A stretch of 64,000 nt of DNA from Pseudobutyrivibrio sp. ACV-2 (GCF_900107545.1 NZ_FNQZ01000001.1:528095-592094), one strand, 5' to 3'; shown: positions 1-8,862, numbered from the stretch's first letter. The notes: generated by a model not told the origin, from the sequence alone. Numbers and translations: made by a program.

Positions 1-447
1 ATGACGATATACCGGAGTCATCCTATGAAGTAGCCACAGTTCAATCCCTGTATAGTACTGTTTCTGCAAAGGTGCTGAATCAATCGATACAAATCCAACT
101 ACCTTTCCTGGGAATAGCTCCATGTACATCTGTCCCAGATAGCCCCCCATGGACTGTCCTATGATAACAGGATTATCAAAACCATTTTCTAAAAGAATTT
201 CATTTAGCCATGTAGCCTTATCTGCCAGGGAAAAATCCATATCAAAAGGATAAGAAAGGGCATGTACTGGTGCATCCCACACGAACACTGGATATTTGCC
301 TTCAAAAAACTCAATCTGCTTATCAAATAATCTATGATCTGCTGTTAATCCTGGCAAAAATACCAGCTGCTTTTCCTGGCACTTACCATCAGGATTTATC
401 CAATAATGAATTTTCCCACACCTTGTGCTGTAAACCTTCTCCACCAT
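1..447 (-). CDS. Alpha/beta hydrolase, C-terminus outside the window
   Basis: The frame opens with ATG at 447 and stays open to the window edge, giving 149 codons. It shows the alpha/beta-hydrolase pattern: LVFLPGLTAD near residue 30, an aspartate-containing segment VFVWDAPVHA, and the nucleophile elbow GQSMGGYLGQM near residue 105. The catalytic Ser lies in GQSMGG; the His that completes the triad would be beyond the edge. The start codon lies 3 bases after the stop of the YhfC gene upstream, so the two are almost certainly co-transcribed from the MerR-type promoter at 1289-1319. Substrate unknown. Confidence 0.8.
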   Translation of the reverse strand, partial: MVEKVYSTRCGKIHYWINPDGKCQEKQLVFLPGLTADHRLFDKQIEFFEGKYPVFVWDAPVHALSYPFDMDFSLADKATWLNEILLENGFDNPVIIGQSMGGYLGQMYMELFPGKVVGFVSIDSAPLQKQYYTGIELWLLHRMTPVYRH

Positions 448-449
448 AA

Positions 450-1235
450 CTATGCTGTCTCCCTATTCTTTGAATACATCTTGTATACCAATACCGCAAG
501 AATACATACCAACACAAGTAGTACTATCTCTAACACTAAACTAGAAACATATCCTGCCAAAAGTACTGTCACAAAATCCAATCCTGCATGAAGAACAATT
601 GCTAAAAACAATAGCTTCACCTTTTTATCTTTCACTGACCTATAAACTATGTAAGAAAGGCAGATATGTAAGGTAATAGCAACAACTCTCTCCACTCCTG
701 CCAGGTAGAAATCCAGCGAGCCTGTAGTCCATAGCAATGAAATTTGGTTCATCGTTTGCTCTTTTGTATCTACATCGATGGATGATAACATTGGCTCAAA
801 GGTTCCCGTGTTAATCATTATTGAAGTTATCAGATTTGATATAGAGGTTAACCCAACAATGATAATTGCCTCTATTCCACCATGGCCTATACCATACATT
901 ATTGCATTCCGCTTATTTAGTCCCTTCCGTTTAAATAGGTTCATTGAAGTAAAACGGCCTACCTCTTCAAAAACACCTGCTGCAATTCCACCATAAACCG
1001 CCTTCAGCAAAAGATTTTCTGTTAATGCCTCTCCAAAATGCCTAACCATAACAAAATGAAGACATTGCTCTAGAACCAGTGCGAAGACTATAAATGTAAC
1101 CGCTCCAATTCCAAACCAACGCATATCAGCCTTTAGTTTGAGAAATGCGTAGACCATGAGTACCATTGGAAGACCCACAGCAACCAAAAATGCAAAGCAC
1201 ATTCCTACAATTGATAACACAGGTACTGTTCCCAT
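450..1235 (-). CDS. YhfC-family intramembrane metalloprotease-like protein
   Basis: A 261-residue, very hydrophobic protein with about seven predicted membrane segments. It carries the YhfC (glutamic-type intramembrane protease) motifs: FEEVGR near residue 90, GIGHGGIEAI near residue 117, and LHAGLD near residue 217, which together supply the Glu/His set expected at the active site. Members are thought to cleave membrane substrates, but no substrate is known here. It is the first gene of a two-gene unit with the hydrolase at 1-447, read from a promoter with a MerR operator. Family assignment is good; proteolytic activity is inferred. Confidence 0.8.
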   Translation of the reverse strand: MGTVPVLSIVGMCFAFLVAVGLPMVLMVYAFLKLKADMRWFGIGAVTFIVFALVLEQCLHFVMVRHFGEALTENLLLKAVYGGIAAGVFEEVGRFTSMNLFKRKGLNKRNAIMYGIGHGGIEAIIIVGLTSISNLITSIMINTGTFEPMLSSIDVDTKEQTMNQISLLWTTGSLDFYLAGVERVVAITLHICLSYIVYRSVKDKKVKLLFLAIVLHAGLDFVTVLLAGYVSSLVLEIVLLVLVCILAVLVYKMYSKNRETA

Positions 1236-1288
1236 AAAACAGCCTCCTTAAATAAAATTTTTAAAGACTTGGCCTTGTCTATGCCTAG

Positions 1289-1319
1289 AATATAAACCTT
1301 CCACAGGGGGGAAGGTCAA
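1289..1319 (-). promoter_or_regulatory. MerR-type promoter with 19-bp spacer and dyad
   Basis: On the minus strand TTGACC (1314-1319) and TATATT (1289-1294) are separated by 19 bp. This is the overlong spacing diagnostic of MerR-family activated promoters. The spacer carries an inverted repeat, ACCTTCC-N7-GGAAGGT. It drives the YhfC/hydrolase unit. No merR gene is adjacent, and the dyad differs from those of the two MerR genes in this window. Confidence 0.8.
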
Positions 1320-1394
1320 CACTTTTTCAAAAATAATCAAATAATCTACAAATATTTAAAAGTATAGCATAACGTATATAAGTAAGTATACAAA

Positions 1395-1426
1395 AAGCTC
1401 CAATGCATTAACTGCAATTGGAGCTT
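1395..1426 (-). terminator. Rho-independent terminator after the flavodoxin gene
   Basis: Inverted repeat AAGCTCCAAT / ATTGGAGCTT with a 12-nt loop, followed on the minus strand by a run of T. It lies 14 bases after the flavodoxin stop codon. Confidence 0.75.
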
Positions 1427-1440
1427 AAATCCTAATTTAA

Positions 1441-1830
1441 TTATAGGAACTTCTTAGCAAATGCCTCTGCCTCAGCAAGCTGCTTATCATTTGGCTTGTT
1501 TCTTACATAGCATGTTTCATCCTCAACCTGAATTTCCTTTTCCCTGAGTGCCTTTTTAATCAAGTCAATAGAATGCTTTGAAAGCCAAGAAGTAGAAAAT
1601 ACTACTGCCTTCTTTACTTTCTTACCATCGATTCCTGCTAAATAGTTATTCATTTCCTTATCAAGACCATAGGCATAAAGTGCACCACCTATGAATAACA
1701 CATCGATGTCCTCTGTAATCTTTGCGCTATCATCATCTACAGAAATTGGAATAACACCTGCTCCCTTTGCAATTGCCTCTGCAAGAAGCTTTGTATTTCC
1801 TGACTTTGAATAATATCGTACTGCGACCAT
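1441..1830 (-). CDS. Flavodoxin-domain protein
   Basis: A 129-residue flavodoxin-like protein. The N-terminus VAVRYYSKSGNTKLLAEAIA holds the phosphate-binding loop (S-K-S-G-N-T) that grips FMN; DVLFIGGALYAYGLD follows near residue 45. Short flavodoxins carry single electrons between redox enzymes. The ATG at 1830 is chosen over the upstream ATG at 1842 because the latter lies inside the ribosome site (GGAGG then TAATT before the second ATG). The gene stands alone, with its own promoter (1902-1930) and terminator (1395-1426). Confidence 0.8.
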   Translation of the reverse strand: MVAVRYYSKSGNTKLLAEAIAKGAGVIPISVDDDSAKITEDIDVLFIGGALYAYGLDKEMNNYLAGIDGKKVKKAVVFSTSWLSKHSIDLIKKALREKEIQVEDETCYVRNKPNDKQLAEAEAFAKKFL

Positions 1831-1901
1831 AATTACCTCCATTAATTTAATGATTCGTTTGTATTTGTAGCGCTATTTAATCGTGCGCAATTTATATTCA
1901 T

Positions 1902-1930
1902 AATATATACCTGACCTTCTAAGAAGTCAA
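1902..1930 (-). promoter_or_regulatory. Sigma-A promoter of the flavodoxin gene with a possible operator
   Basis: On the minus strand TTGACT (1925-1930) and TATATT (1902-1907) are 17 bp apart. An 11-bp perfect palindrome, CTTCTAAGAAG, lies in the spacer beside the -35 box, where a repressor could block polymerase. The promoter match is strong; the operator role is inference. Confidence 0.65.
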
Positions 1931-2015
1931 ACAATTTTTCCATCACTAATAATTTTGTATTAGAACATCAAAACTGTATCCAAATTTTTATTAGGCGTAC
2001 ATCATTAAAATCTAA

Positions 2016-2641
2016 TAATCATTCATCAATGAATTAACAAGGCTCTCAAACACCAGAACGGCCACAGTTCCCACTGGAAAGGTTTGACACCTAACTGAAT
2101 TAACAAGGCTCTCAAACCCGGTCTGCTTCAGAATCGGATAATCGGAGTTTGACACCTAACTGAATTAACAAGGCTCTCAAACGTGTCCACATGCTGTCTC
2201 GTAGTTGAACTCGTTTGACACCTAACTGAATTAACAAGGCTCTCAAACGGAACATTGGCGTGAGTTCATGGGCGAAAAGTTTGGCACCTAACTGAATTAA
2301 CAAGGCTCTCAAACTGAAGTCGATAATGCAGCAGAAGGATGGCTGTTTGGCACCTAACTGAATTAACAAGGCTCTCAAACCAAAATTGATTGAGCACAAT
2401 CTATGGTATGTTTGGCACCTAACTGAATTAACAAGGCTCTCAAACGAGTTGCGTTAGCTGAATCGCTCCACTTTGGTTTGGCACCTAACTGAATTAACAA
2501 GGCTCTCAAACCATCACGCCTGTAGCTGTCTTTATCTTTAGTTTGGCACCTAACTGAATTAACAAGGCTCTCAAACGAAGGCAAATGTCTTACCATTGAA
2601 AAAAAGTTTGGCACCTAACTGAATTAACAAGGCTCTCAAAC
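2016..2641 (-). CRISPR. Type II-A CRISPR array, 10 repeats and 9 spacers
   Basis: Ten 36-bp repeats start at 2016, 2082, 2147, 2213, 2279, 2345, 2410, 2476, 2541 and 2606, with spacers of 29 or 30 bp. In crRNA sense (minus strand) the repeat begins GTTTGAGAGCCTTGTTAATT and ends GTGCCAAAC or GTGTCAAAC, typical of II-A. The repeat at 2016-2051 keeps only its crRNA-5' half and marks the old, trailer end. The leader lies at the 2642 side next to csn2. The three intact trailer-side repeats share one substitution relative to the six leader-side repeats. Confidence 0.98.
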
Positions 2642-2703
2642 CTCAAATTACAATTTTGGTTCTCACCGAGCCACACATACTTGCGATATGTTGTTAATTC
2701 ATT
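2642..2703 (-). promoter_or_regulatory. CRISPR leader with leader-anchoring sequence
   Basis: The 62 bp between the csn2 stop and the first repeat. Directly against the repeat the minus strand reads ATTTGAG followed by the junction G, the leader-anchoring motif known to guide spacer insertion in type II-A systems. No convincing -35/-10 pair is visible, so the array may be read through from csn2 or from a weak leader promoter. The leader also contains ATGAATTAACAA, complementary to part of the repeat. Confidence 0.75.
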
Positions 2704-3375
2704 CTATGATTCAATTATGCATAAATCGTCGTCTAACACAACCTTTTTTTCTTCATCTAGCTTAGCAGTATCCTTACTTTCGAGTATTACTAAATAAGCT
2801 TTGCTATACATTGCCTCTTTATATAGTTGTTTCATTTCATTATCATCTAAATATGTTTTTATATTGACTAGTACATATACTTTTTTCTTCAATACTTGAC
2901 TAGATGTTTTTATGTAATTAATTATTCTTTCAGTTAATGAAGTATATTCTTCATCAAATTTCACATCATACAGCTTAAATAATCCTTCAATATCTCCGCT
3001 AAGCTCGCTTACCAAAGGGTATGGAACATTCTGCAAAACAGTGTCTATTAAATTAAAAATTCTAGAATTAACTTCTGAATAGGCATCGCAATACTTTTGC
3101 TCTAAAACATCATGAAGCTCCTTGTAAACGGCATTAAGAATCTTTCTATCATTACATGAAATTGAAAATGGATTGACAATAACTTCAACCCTCTTTGAAA
3201 TACAGTGTTCCTCATCATTATCTGATAAAATCCAAGCGCCATCATCTCCCTTGGCTTCAGAATAGAAATCATACACCATAGATTTAAATGCATTTCTATT
3301 TTCACACACAATATTCAATACTGTATTTTCTGTCAACTGAAACTCAACTCCAAACTCCTTATTGACTAATCTCAT
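2704..3375 (-). CDS. csn2: CRISPR-associated protein Csn2
   Basis: A 223-residue protein in the subtype-defining position between cas2 and the array. It begins MRLVNKEFGVEFQLTENTVL, like other Csn2 proteins. Csn2 forms a ring that slides on double-stranded DNA ends and works with Cas1-Cas2 and Cas9 during spacer capture. Length fits the short Csn2 group (about 220 residues). It overlaps cas2 by the ATGA tetranucleotide, so it is translated in the same operon. Its presence fixes the locus as type II-A. Confidence 0.93.
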   Translation of the reverse strand: MRLVNKEFGVEFQLTENTVLNIVCENRNAFKSMVYDFYSEAKGDDGAWILSDNDEEHCISKRVEVIVNPFSISCNDRKILNAVYKELHDVLEQKYCDAYSEVNSRIFNLIDTVLQNVPYPLVSELSGDIEGLFKLYDVKFDEEYTSLTERIINYIKTSSQVLKKKVYVLVNIKTYLDDNEMKQLYKEAMYSKAYLVILESKDTAKLDEEKKVVLDDDLCIIES

Positions 3376-3692
3376 AATATAATAAGCCTTTCATCGGAAT
3401 TAATAACATCTGTCTTCCTATCCCCTACTATATATTCCATATTATTGTATTGCTTTTCAGTCACTTTCAAGGCTTGAACCAAACCTTCAGGTGGTTTATT
3501 TTTTTTGACATTTTCAATGACAGCATCGCCAACCGTACTATTCGAGACCAGCTTGCAATAAACTGATTCTTGTACCATCATAAATCCAGATTTAATCAAA
3601 AATTTTCTAAACTCTCTATATGCTTTTCTGTTGGCATTTGTCAATACAGGTAAATCAAAAAAGACTATTACTCTCATAAATCTATAATTCAT
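3372..3692 (-). CDS. cas2: CRISPR-associated endoribonuclease Cas2
   Basis: 106 residues with the Cas2 ferredoxin-like start MRVIVFFDLPVLT, where the Asp after VFF is the conserved acidic residue. LIKSGFMMVQESVYCKL is the usual second block. Cas2 is the dimeric core that bridges two Cas1 dimers in the spacer integration complex. The start overlaps the cas1 end by 11 bases and the end overlaps csn2 by 4 bases. Confidence 0.96.
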   Translation of the reverse strand: MNYRFMRVIVFFDLPVLTNANRKAYREFRKFLIKSGFMMVQESVYCKLVSNSTVGDAVIENVKKNKPPEGLVQALKVTEKQYNNMEYIVGDRKTDVINSDERLIIL

Positions 3693-4554
3693 ACTGATAA
3701 AATTTTATTAACGAAACATCTTCGTCATTTAAAGCGTCAAAAATACTCTTTGTATATATTTTAATAGCGTTTGTTAGATACTCATTTCGCCCTGCAATCA
3801 TTACTTCCGCCTGAAGTAACCGTAACATCTCAACTTTCTCATCATGTTCAAATTTATCTGGTAATAATACTTTTACAGCCCTATCAACTATTGGTCTAAA
3901 TGGCTCCATAAGATCCGACCCTAAATTAAATTGATTAAACATATTGTCATGAAAAAGCCCTAACTGTGTAATATATCCATTCGCTACAATCTCTCTGTTA
4001 AAAGTCGATAAAATCAATCCGTAACCATAATTCAATGCTGCATTTATACTATTTTCAGCAGTTCGCGTAAAATCCATCCCAAATAAAGCATTAAAATATA
4101 CTTTAGCTGCGTGCCCTTCTCTGTTCGTTGAATCTCCAAATTTTAGTTCATTGTTATACTTATATAACATCTCTGCCTCTTTTAATCCATATTCTTGGAG
4201 ATGCTCTGCTTGCTTTTTAATCTTGTCAGAAATAATCTCTGTCCAAACAGAAGCTTTAACATCATTATTCCACGCAATCTGTTTCCTAACTTTAGCACTA
4301 GTATCATGGGATCCATAATAAGATATTAACTCTGATGAAGGATTCCTTTTTTCATCACAAAATATAATCTTTACTTTTTTCTTAGTCAGTTCACTCAATA
4401 GGGCTGCTGTAATTGCAACTGCTGTGTTTTCAATCATTAACAACCCTATCTCGTCTATATGAACTTTAACCGTTTCAGAACCTCTAACAACTAAATATCC
4501 CATTTGATAATCTAGTTTTGCACTACTAGATATTAATACTGTTCTCCAACTCAT
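3682..4554 (-). CDS. cas1: CRISPR-associated integrase Cas1
   Basis: 290 residues of type II Cas1. Recognisable blocks are SWRTVLISSSAKLDYQMGYL at the N-terminus, the acidic region with NREGHAAKVYFNALFG near residue 146, and DLMEPFRPIVDRAV near residue 218. The glutamate of NREGHAAK, the His of GLFHDN and the Asp of DLMEPFRP form the expected metal site. Cas1 catalyses insertion of new spacers at the leader end. It overlaps cas9 by ATGA, so all four cas genes form one unit. Confidence 0.97.
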   Translation of the reverse strand: MSWRTVLISSSAKLDYQMGYLVVRGSETVKVHIDEIGLLMIENTAVAITAALLSELTKKKVKIIFCDEKRNPSSELISYYGSHDTSAKVRKQIAWNNDVKASVWTEIISDKIKKQAEHLQEYGLKEAEMLYKYNNELKFGDSTNREGHAAKVYFNALFGMDFTRTAENSINAALNYGYGLILSTFNREIVANGYITQLGLFHDNMFNQFNLGSDLMEPFRPIVDRAVKVLLPDKFEHDEKVEMLRLLQAEVMIAGRNEYLTNAIKIYTKSIFDALNDEDVSLIKFYQYEL

Positions 4555-7500
4555 ACTCTCAATAAATCTCTTTTGGTTTCGTATATCCCTGTAATAGACT
4601 GGTTTACTAAAACTATTGAATCTATATTACTTATATTTTTATTGATGCGTAAATAACCAAACTTATCAGCTTCGCCAATGACCTTTAATGATGAAAATTG
4701 TGCTCCAATACTTGTAAGTTGAATCAAATTTATTAATACATCACTTTGAATGTTTTTATCACTATTAATAAACTTTTCGTACAAGTTATCAAGCTTGTCA
4801 ATTATACATACTGGCCTCTTATTGAATATGGTATGTTTATGCTTTTCAAGTATCTCAATAAATAAACTAATATTCTGGTTGCAAGTTACTTTCTGGTTAT
4901 CCTTCTGTTCATTATGCATTTTTTCAAGGTTATGAATGTAATTATTCCATTCATTATTGAGAATAAATGACATTTCATTCTTTAGTAATAATCTATTATC
5001 ACCTCGACCAGAAATACGGCATCTATATCCATTGATTTCAACCAATGATTGTAATGGTATTCTTTTTACACAGATTCTAGGATTTTTTAAGCCCAAATTA
5101 TTAATACAGTAGTTAAGCAATCCTTCTTCCGTTCTCTCTATTCTACTCTTTAAATAGATTGGAACTGTTTCTATTGTTCTAATTCTTCGTTTTTTATCAT
5201 CATGCTCCACTAAAAAGAAATAGGCTGTAGAAACGCTATTATATCCACCATACTTTGTAATATCACGTAATTTATCATCACTTTCTTTTAGTGGTATATA
5301 TCCATCTTCTTTTGCTTTTTTTGCTGGATATAATGTCTCATTTGCTATTCCCCCTTTAGCTTCATAAACCCACCTTGTTATAAGTGGTGTATTCTTACTC
5401 ATAACAGTCTTGACCGTATTTATTGTTGGATTTTTCTCACCGTTTTTTGCGGCAATCCATGCTTTATATCCATTTCTCTCAACGTCTTTCTCATACATTT
5501 TACCCAAATTATAGCCATACCTGTTTTCATCCTTTGATAACTCATTTTTTATAAAATTCAACGGATTCTGAGTAAATTTGGTAAAGTAAACATTTCCTAC
5601 AACAATATTTAAATAGGCATCTTTTGCGTGATGAAAATCATTTATCAATCTAGACTTAAGAAAATCATTATCACGCCTAAAATCTGATACATTACTAGCC
5701 TTTGCATATACAACAGTAGTATTCTCAGAAAATAGATGCTTAATTAAATCAGCAACGCCTTTTGTTCCTTGGCTAGTTTCCACCAACTGTCTAGCAATGA
5801 ACCCAGCTTTCTGCTCATCTGTAAACGGATTCCTACCTGTCAATCTTCTATATTTCTCATCATTAATTAATCCCTTAATATGAAGCATACGCCACAGTGA
5901 ATACACTGCTTCAGGCATTTTTTCTAATGGATAGTTGTCACTCTTTCTTGCGTTTTTTGATTTATTGACTAGAACAAGATTGTTATTAATATTATCATCC
6001 TTAACATAATGTCTTGGATAGATATGATCTATATCATACTTATTTGAATCAAATAAGTCTTCTAAATCAATTGGCTCCCCAGTGTACATGCATCGTCCCA
6101 TCTGAGTGTAATATAAATATAACTTTTTGCTTTTTAAACTTCCATCTTCATCTGCTTTTTTTATTTGCCCAGACCAATCCCTACTTTCATCCTTAATATT
6201 CTTATATAATTCAAGCAATTGTTTGCCACGTGAAGTTGTACGCTTTCCCTTTTCTCCATCGCGTCTAGTCATCTCGATAAATACTCTCGTAGGTTCAACT
6301 CCCATTTCTTTAGTAATAGTACGCAATAACACAATCGTCTGCCAAACCATTCGCTTTACTGGCGCAGAAAAATAGTATTCATCTAAATCTTCGTTCTTAA
6401 ACTCTGTCAAACTTTTTAATAATCTTATTTGTTTTTCCTGTAAAGACTCCTTATATGAGAAAACTTCACTGTTAATTAATTCCATAAAATTACAGTTAGT
6501 ATCCCACATAGACTGAATTAATGATTTTGATTCTCCAGTTTCTTTATCACATCCGGGTAGTTCAAGCATCTCTCTCGATACTCTACCCCAATCCTTGAAT
6601 TTATAACCTAAAATTCTTTTTATCTTCTTTTCATCTAGCAAATTACCATATTCTTTTTTTAGCCATAACTGCAAATCACTTTTTGATTCTCCAAAAACTG
6701 TAGAATAATAAATAATCCTTTCTACTACATTCTTTATTGAATCTTTTTCAATATCATCTCCAAAAATTGCGTAAAATTTTCCATAAGAAGACAGACTACT
6801 GTTGATATTAATATCTACACCAGTCAACTGAGTTTCATTCTCTAGTAATCCTCTATTTGCTAAATATTTTGCTAGTTTTCCTTTAGTTAATTTTTTTCCC
6901 TTTTTAAATTCATCATTGTAAATATCCTGTTTTAACTGAACAGATATTTTTTTACCATCAATTCGTAAATTATTTATTTCATTAAGAACGCAATATTTTT
7001 CGTATAGAAGAGAATTCTTTGGAAGAACCTTTTCACCAGACAAATATGTACAATTACGAACAAGTCTATCTATAAACTGTACCCTAGTAGCTTCAACATC
7101 AATCTTTTCTTCAATATTCCATGGTAAAACTTGTCCCTCATCTTTCCTTATTACCCATCCTGTTTTACTTTTCTCTGAAGTTGGGCCAATATAATATGGC
7201 ATTTGAAAAGAAAACAATCTTAATATCTTTTCACTCACTGAAAGACCTGTCTCATCGTTTTCTTTCAAAAATGATAATTTCTGTTCTGCATTCTTTAGAA
7301 TTTTCTCCATTTCAAGCCTATGTAATTGATTAGGTATAACTCCATTATCAGATGTAATTTGTTTAGGGAGAAATGTCTCATTTTCTATCTCTTTAAGCAC
7401 ATATTCAACATCTTTGCTAGATAGATTTTTCAAGTCATTTCGGATAGTCTTATATAATTCCTCACGACTTCTACCTTTTCCAACTAATGATCTACGAATT

Positions 7501-8615
7501 AATCCATCCCCACCTTTTATTCCACTATTAGTAGAATTGACATATGCGCTATAATTTCCAGGTTGAATTTCTCTAAACATAGCATCATACTTTTCAGTTG
7601 GTAGTTCTTCTTTATATATTTTCTTTAGTAACGACAAGTCAGCTTTATGCTTATTATATGCCTCAACTCTAGCCAACGATAAAAAAGAATGCCCATGTAA
7701 AGTACTTGATAATATACCAGTATCATAAATCTTTTTCATTAAAGCTATTAGTTCATATTTATCATCTCCAATAGCATCTATAATTTCAGTCTCTTTTTTA
7801 GAATAATTAGAATCTGAAAAATTAATTTCTACCTTTTCTATTTCATCTAGTTCAAAAATTTTACTAGCATCAATCTTTAAACCACAGATACCACGAACAA
7901 TCAATTGCTCCTTTTTATTGGCCCTAGAAAGACCCAATTGTTCACTTATCTGTGAGGCTTTTTCACTTCTGGAGATTCCTCTATTTCCAAGAATAGATTC
8001 AATTTTCTCAGCTCCATCAACTGGAAAAATAACATTCTCTAATGTATCCTCCATTTTTTCAACAAGAGCCGCGTAAGTCGACTCGATTGCTACTATTCCA
8101 TCTTTGCCAATCTCGCCCCCTAAAAAATGTCCTCTATGTTTGAACATATTTAAAAGTGCCAAATATACGAAGCGTGCATACCGCTTATCATCTTCAATCG
8201 AATCTTCCAACAGTGCTTTTCTCAAGTGGAATATTGTAGGATACTGTGAGAAATATTCTTTATCACTGTAATCCTCATCATTAAATACCCCGTTAACGGA
8301 TTCCAATAATAAATCTTTATCTTCTTTCCAATACTTACTATTCTCTAATCGCATAAAGAATTGACTATCTTCTTTCTCAATAGCATCATGAAAGAAGCTC
8401 TGCAGCATTCCAATTCTGACCTTTTCACGCTGCCTACGTCTTCTGCTAGTTCTATTATGTCTCCTATCCTCAGATGTTTGAGCTTCGTCAAATTCTCTTA
8501 CGCCCCAATAGTCTTTACCTTTAATTCTTATTAAATTGTACTTATCATCAGTAACTGCCCATCCTATAGAACTGGTTCCTAAATCAAGTCCAACATAATA
8601 ATTTCTTTTGTTCAT
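4551..8615 (-). CDS. cas9: CRISPR-associated RNA-guided endonuclease Cas9 (type II-A)
   Basis: 1354 residues, the size of large II-A Cas9. RuvC-I is YYVGLDLGTSSIGWAV with catalytic Asp11. An Arg-rich bridge helix (RRRRQREKVRIGMLQ) follows near residue 60. RuvC-II IEMTRRD lies near 780, HNH YDIDHIYPRHYVKDD near 860, and RuvC-III HHAKDAYLN near 997; all catalytic residues are present, so the protein should cut both strands. The C-terminal 300 residues would hold the PAM-interacting domain. GGAGG precedes the ATG by 9 bases. The promoter region is shared with the divergent tracrRNA. PAM cannot be read from sequence alone. Confidence 0.98.
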   Translation of the reverse strand: MNKRNYYVGLDLGTSSIGWAVTDDKYNLIRIKGKDYWGVREFDEAQTSEDRRHNRTSRRRRQREKVRIGMLQSFFHDAIEKEDSQFFMRLENSKYWKEDKDLLLESVNGVFNDEDYSDKEYFSQYPTIFHLRKALLEDSIEDDKRYARFVYLALLNMFKHRGHFLGGEIGKDGIVAIESTYAALVEKMEDTLENVIFPVDGAEKIESILGNRGISRSEKASQISEQLGLSRANKKEQLIVRGICGLKIDASKIFELDEIEKVEINFSDSNYSKKETEIIDAIGDDKYELIALMKKIYDTGILSSTLHGHSFLSLARVEAYNKHKADLSLLKKIYKEELPTEKYDAMFREIQPGNYSAYVNSTNSGIKGGDGLIRRSLVGKGRSREELYKTIRNDLKNLSSKDVEYVLKEIENETFLPKQITSDNGVIPNQLHRLEMEKILKNAEQKLSFLKENDETGLSVSEKILRLFSFQMPYYIGPTSEKSKTGWVIRKDEGQVLPWNIEEKIDVEATRVQFIDRLVRNCTYLSGEKVLPKNSLLYEKYCVLNEINNLRIDGKKISVQLKQDIYNDEFKKGKKLTKGKLAKYLANRGLLENETQLTGVDININSSLSSYGKFYAIFGDDIEKDSIKNVVERIIYYSTVFGESKSDLQLWLKKEYGNLLDEKKIKRILGYKFKDWGRVSREMLELPGCDKETGESKSLIQSMWDTNCNFMELINSEVFSYKESLQEKQIRLLKSLTEFKNEDLDEYYFSAPVKRMVWQTIVLLRTITKEMGVEPTRVFIEMTRRDGEKGKRTTSRGKQLLELYKNIKDESRDWSGQIKKADEDGSLKSKKLYLYYTQMGRCMYTGEPIDLEDLFDSNKYDIDHIYPRHYVKDDNINNNLVLVNKSKNARKSDNYPLEKMPEAVYSLWRMLHIKGLINDEKYRRLTGRNPFTDEQKAGFIARQLVETSQGTKGVADLIKHLFSENTTVVYAKASNVSDFRRDNDFLKSRLINDFHHAKDAYLNIVVGNVYFTKFTQNPLNFIKNELSKDENRYGYNLGKMYEKDVERNGYKAWIAAKNGEKNPTINTVKTVMSKNTPLITRWVYEAKGGIANETLYPAKKAKEDGYIPLKESDDKLRDITKYGGYNSVSTAYFFLVEHDDKKRRIRTIETVPIYLKSRIERTEEGLLNYCINNLGLKNPRICVKRIPLQSLVEINGYRCRISGRGDNRLLLKNEMSFILNNEWNNYIHNLEKMHNEQKDNQKVTCNQNISLFIEILEKHKHTIFNKRPVCIIDKLDNLYEKFINSDKNIQSDVLINLIQLTSIGAQFSSLKVIGEADKFGYLRINKNISNIDSIVLVNQSITGIYETKRDLLRV

Positions 8616-8636
8616 TATCTATCCTCCGCTTAAATA

Positions 8637-8670
8637 TTGACTATATATACGCATAAATGATATTATCAAT
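8637..8670. promoter_or_regulatory. Overlapping divergent promoters for tracrRNA and cas9
   Basis: Plus strand: TTGACT (8637-8642), 18-bp spacer, TATTAT (8661-8666), placing the tracrRNA start at about 8672. Minus strand: TTGATA (8664-8669), 16-bp spacer, then TATATA, in the right direction for cas9. The tracrRNA -10 box overlaps the putative cas9 -35 box, so polymerases on the two promoters would compete. The tracrRNA promoter is convincing; the cas9 one is a reasonable guess. Confidence 0.65.
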
Positions 8671-8671
8671 A

Positions 8672-8775
8672 TGAATTAACAAGGCGAGTGCAAATAAGGT
8701 TTATCCGGAATCGTCTTTTTTAAGAACCGCATGGTGCGGGTATTTGAAGCCATTGTTATGGCTTCTTTTATTTTT
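8672..8775 (+). ncRNA. tracrRNA
   Basis: TGAATTAACAAGG (8672-8684) is fully complementary to the CCTTGTTAATTCA block of the repeat. After a bulge, CAAAT (8691-8695) pairs with the repeat's first bases GUUUG, giving the lower stem. AAGGTTTATCCG (8696-8707) matches the nexus region of known II-A tracrRNAs (AAGGCTAGTCCG in Streptococcus). Two hairpins follow: CCGCATGGTGCGG, then GAAGCCATTGTTATGGCTTC with a T tract as terminator (8746-8775). It is divergent from cas9 and its own promoter places the 5' end at the anti-repeat, so this is a short-form tracrRNA. Confidence 0.92.
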
Positions 8776-8862
8776 AGTATAATCGAATTCTAATTAAACT
8801 CAAATATTTCTTTTTGTCGGTTTCATTATATAGCCTCTAATACATTATGGGAAAATTAATAG

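Noticed and set aside
2112..2614. Two minus-strand ORFs of 79 and 95 codons with repeated LRALLIQLG units
   Set aside because: They are translations of CRISPR repeats, with no ribosome site; the repeats explain the pattern.
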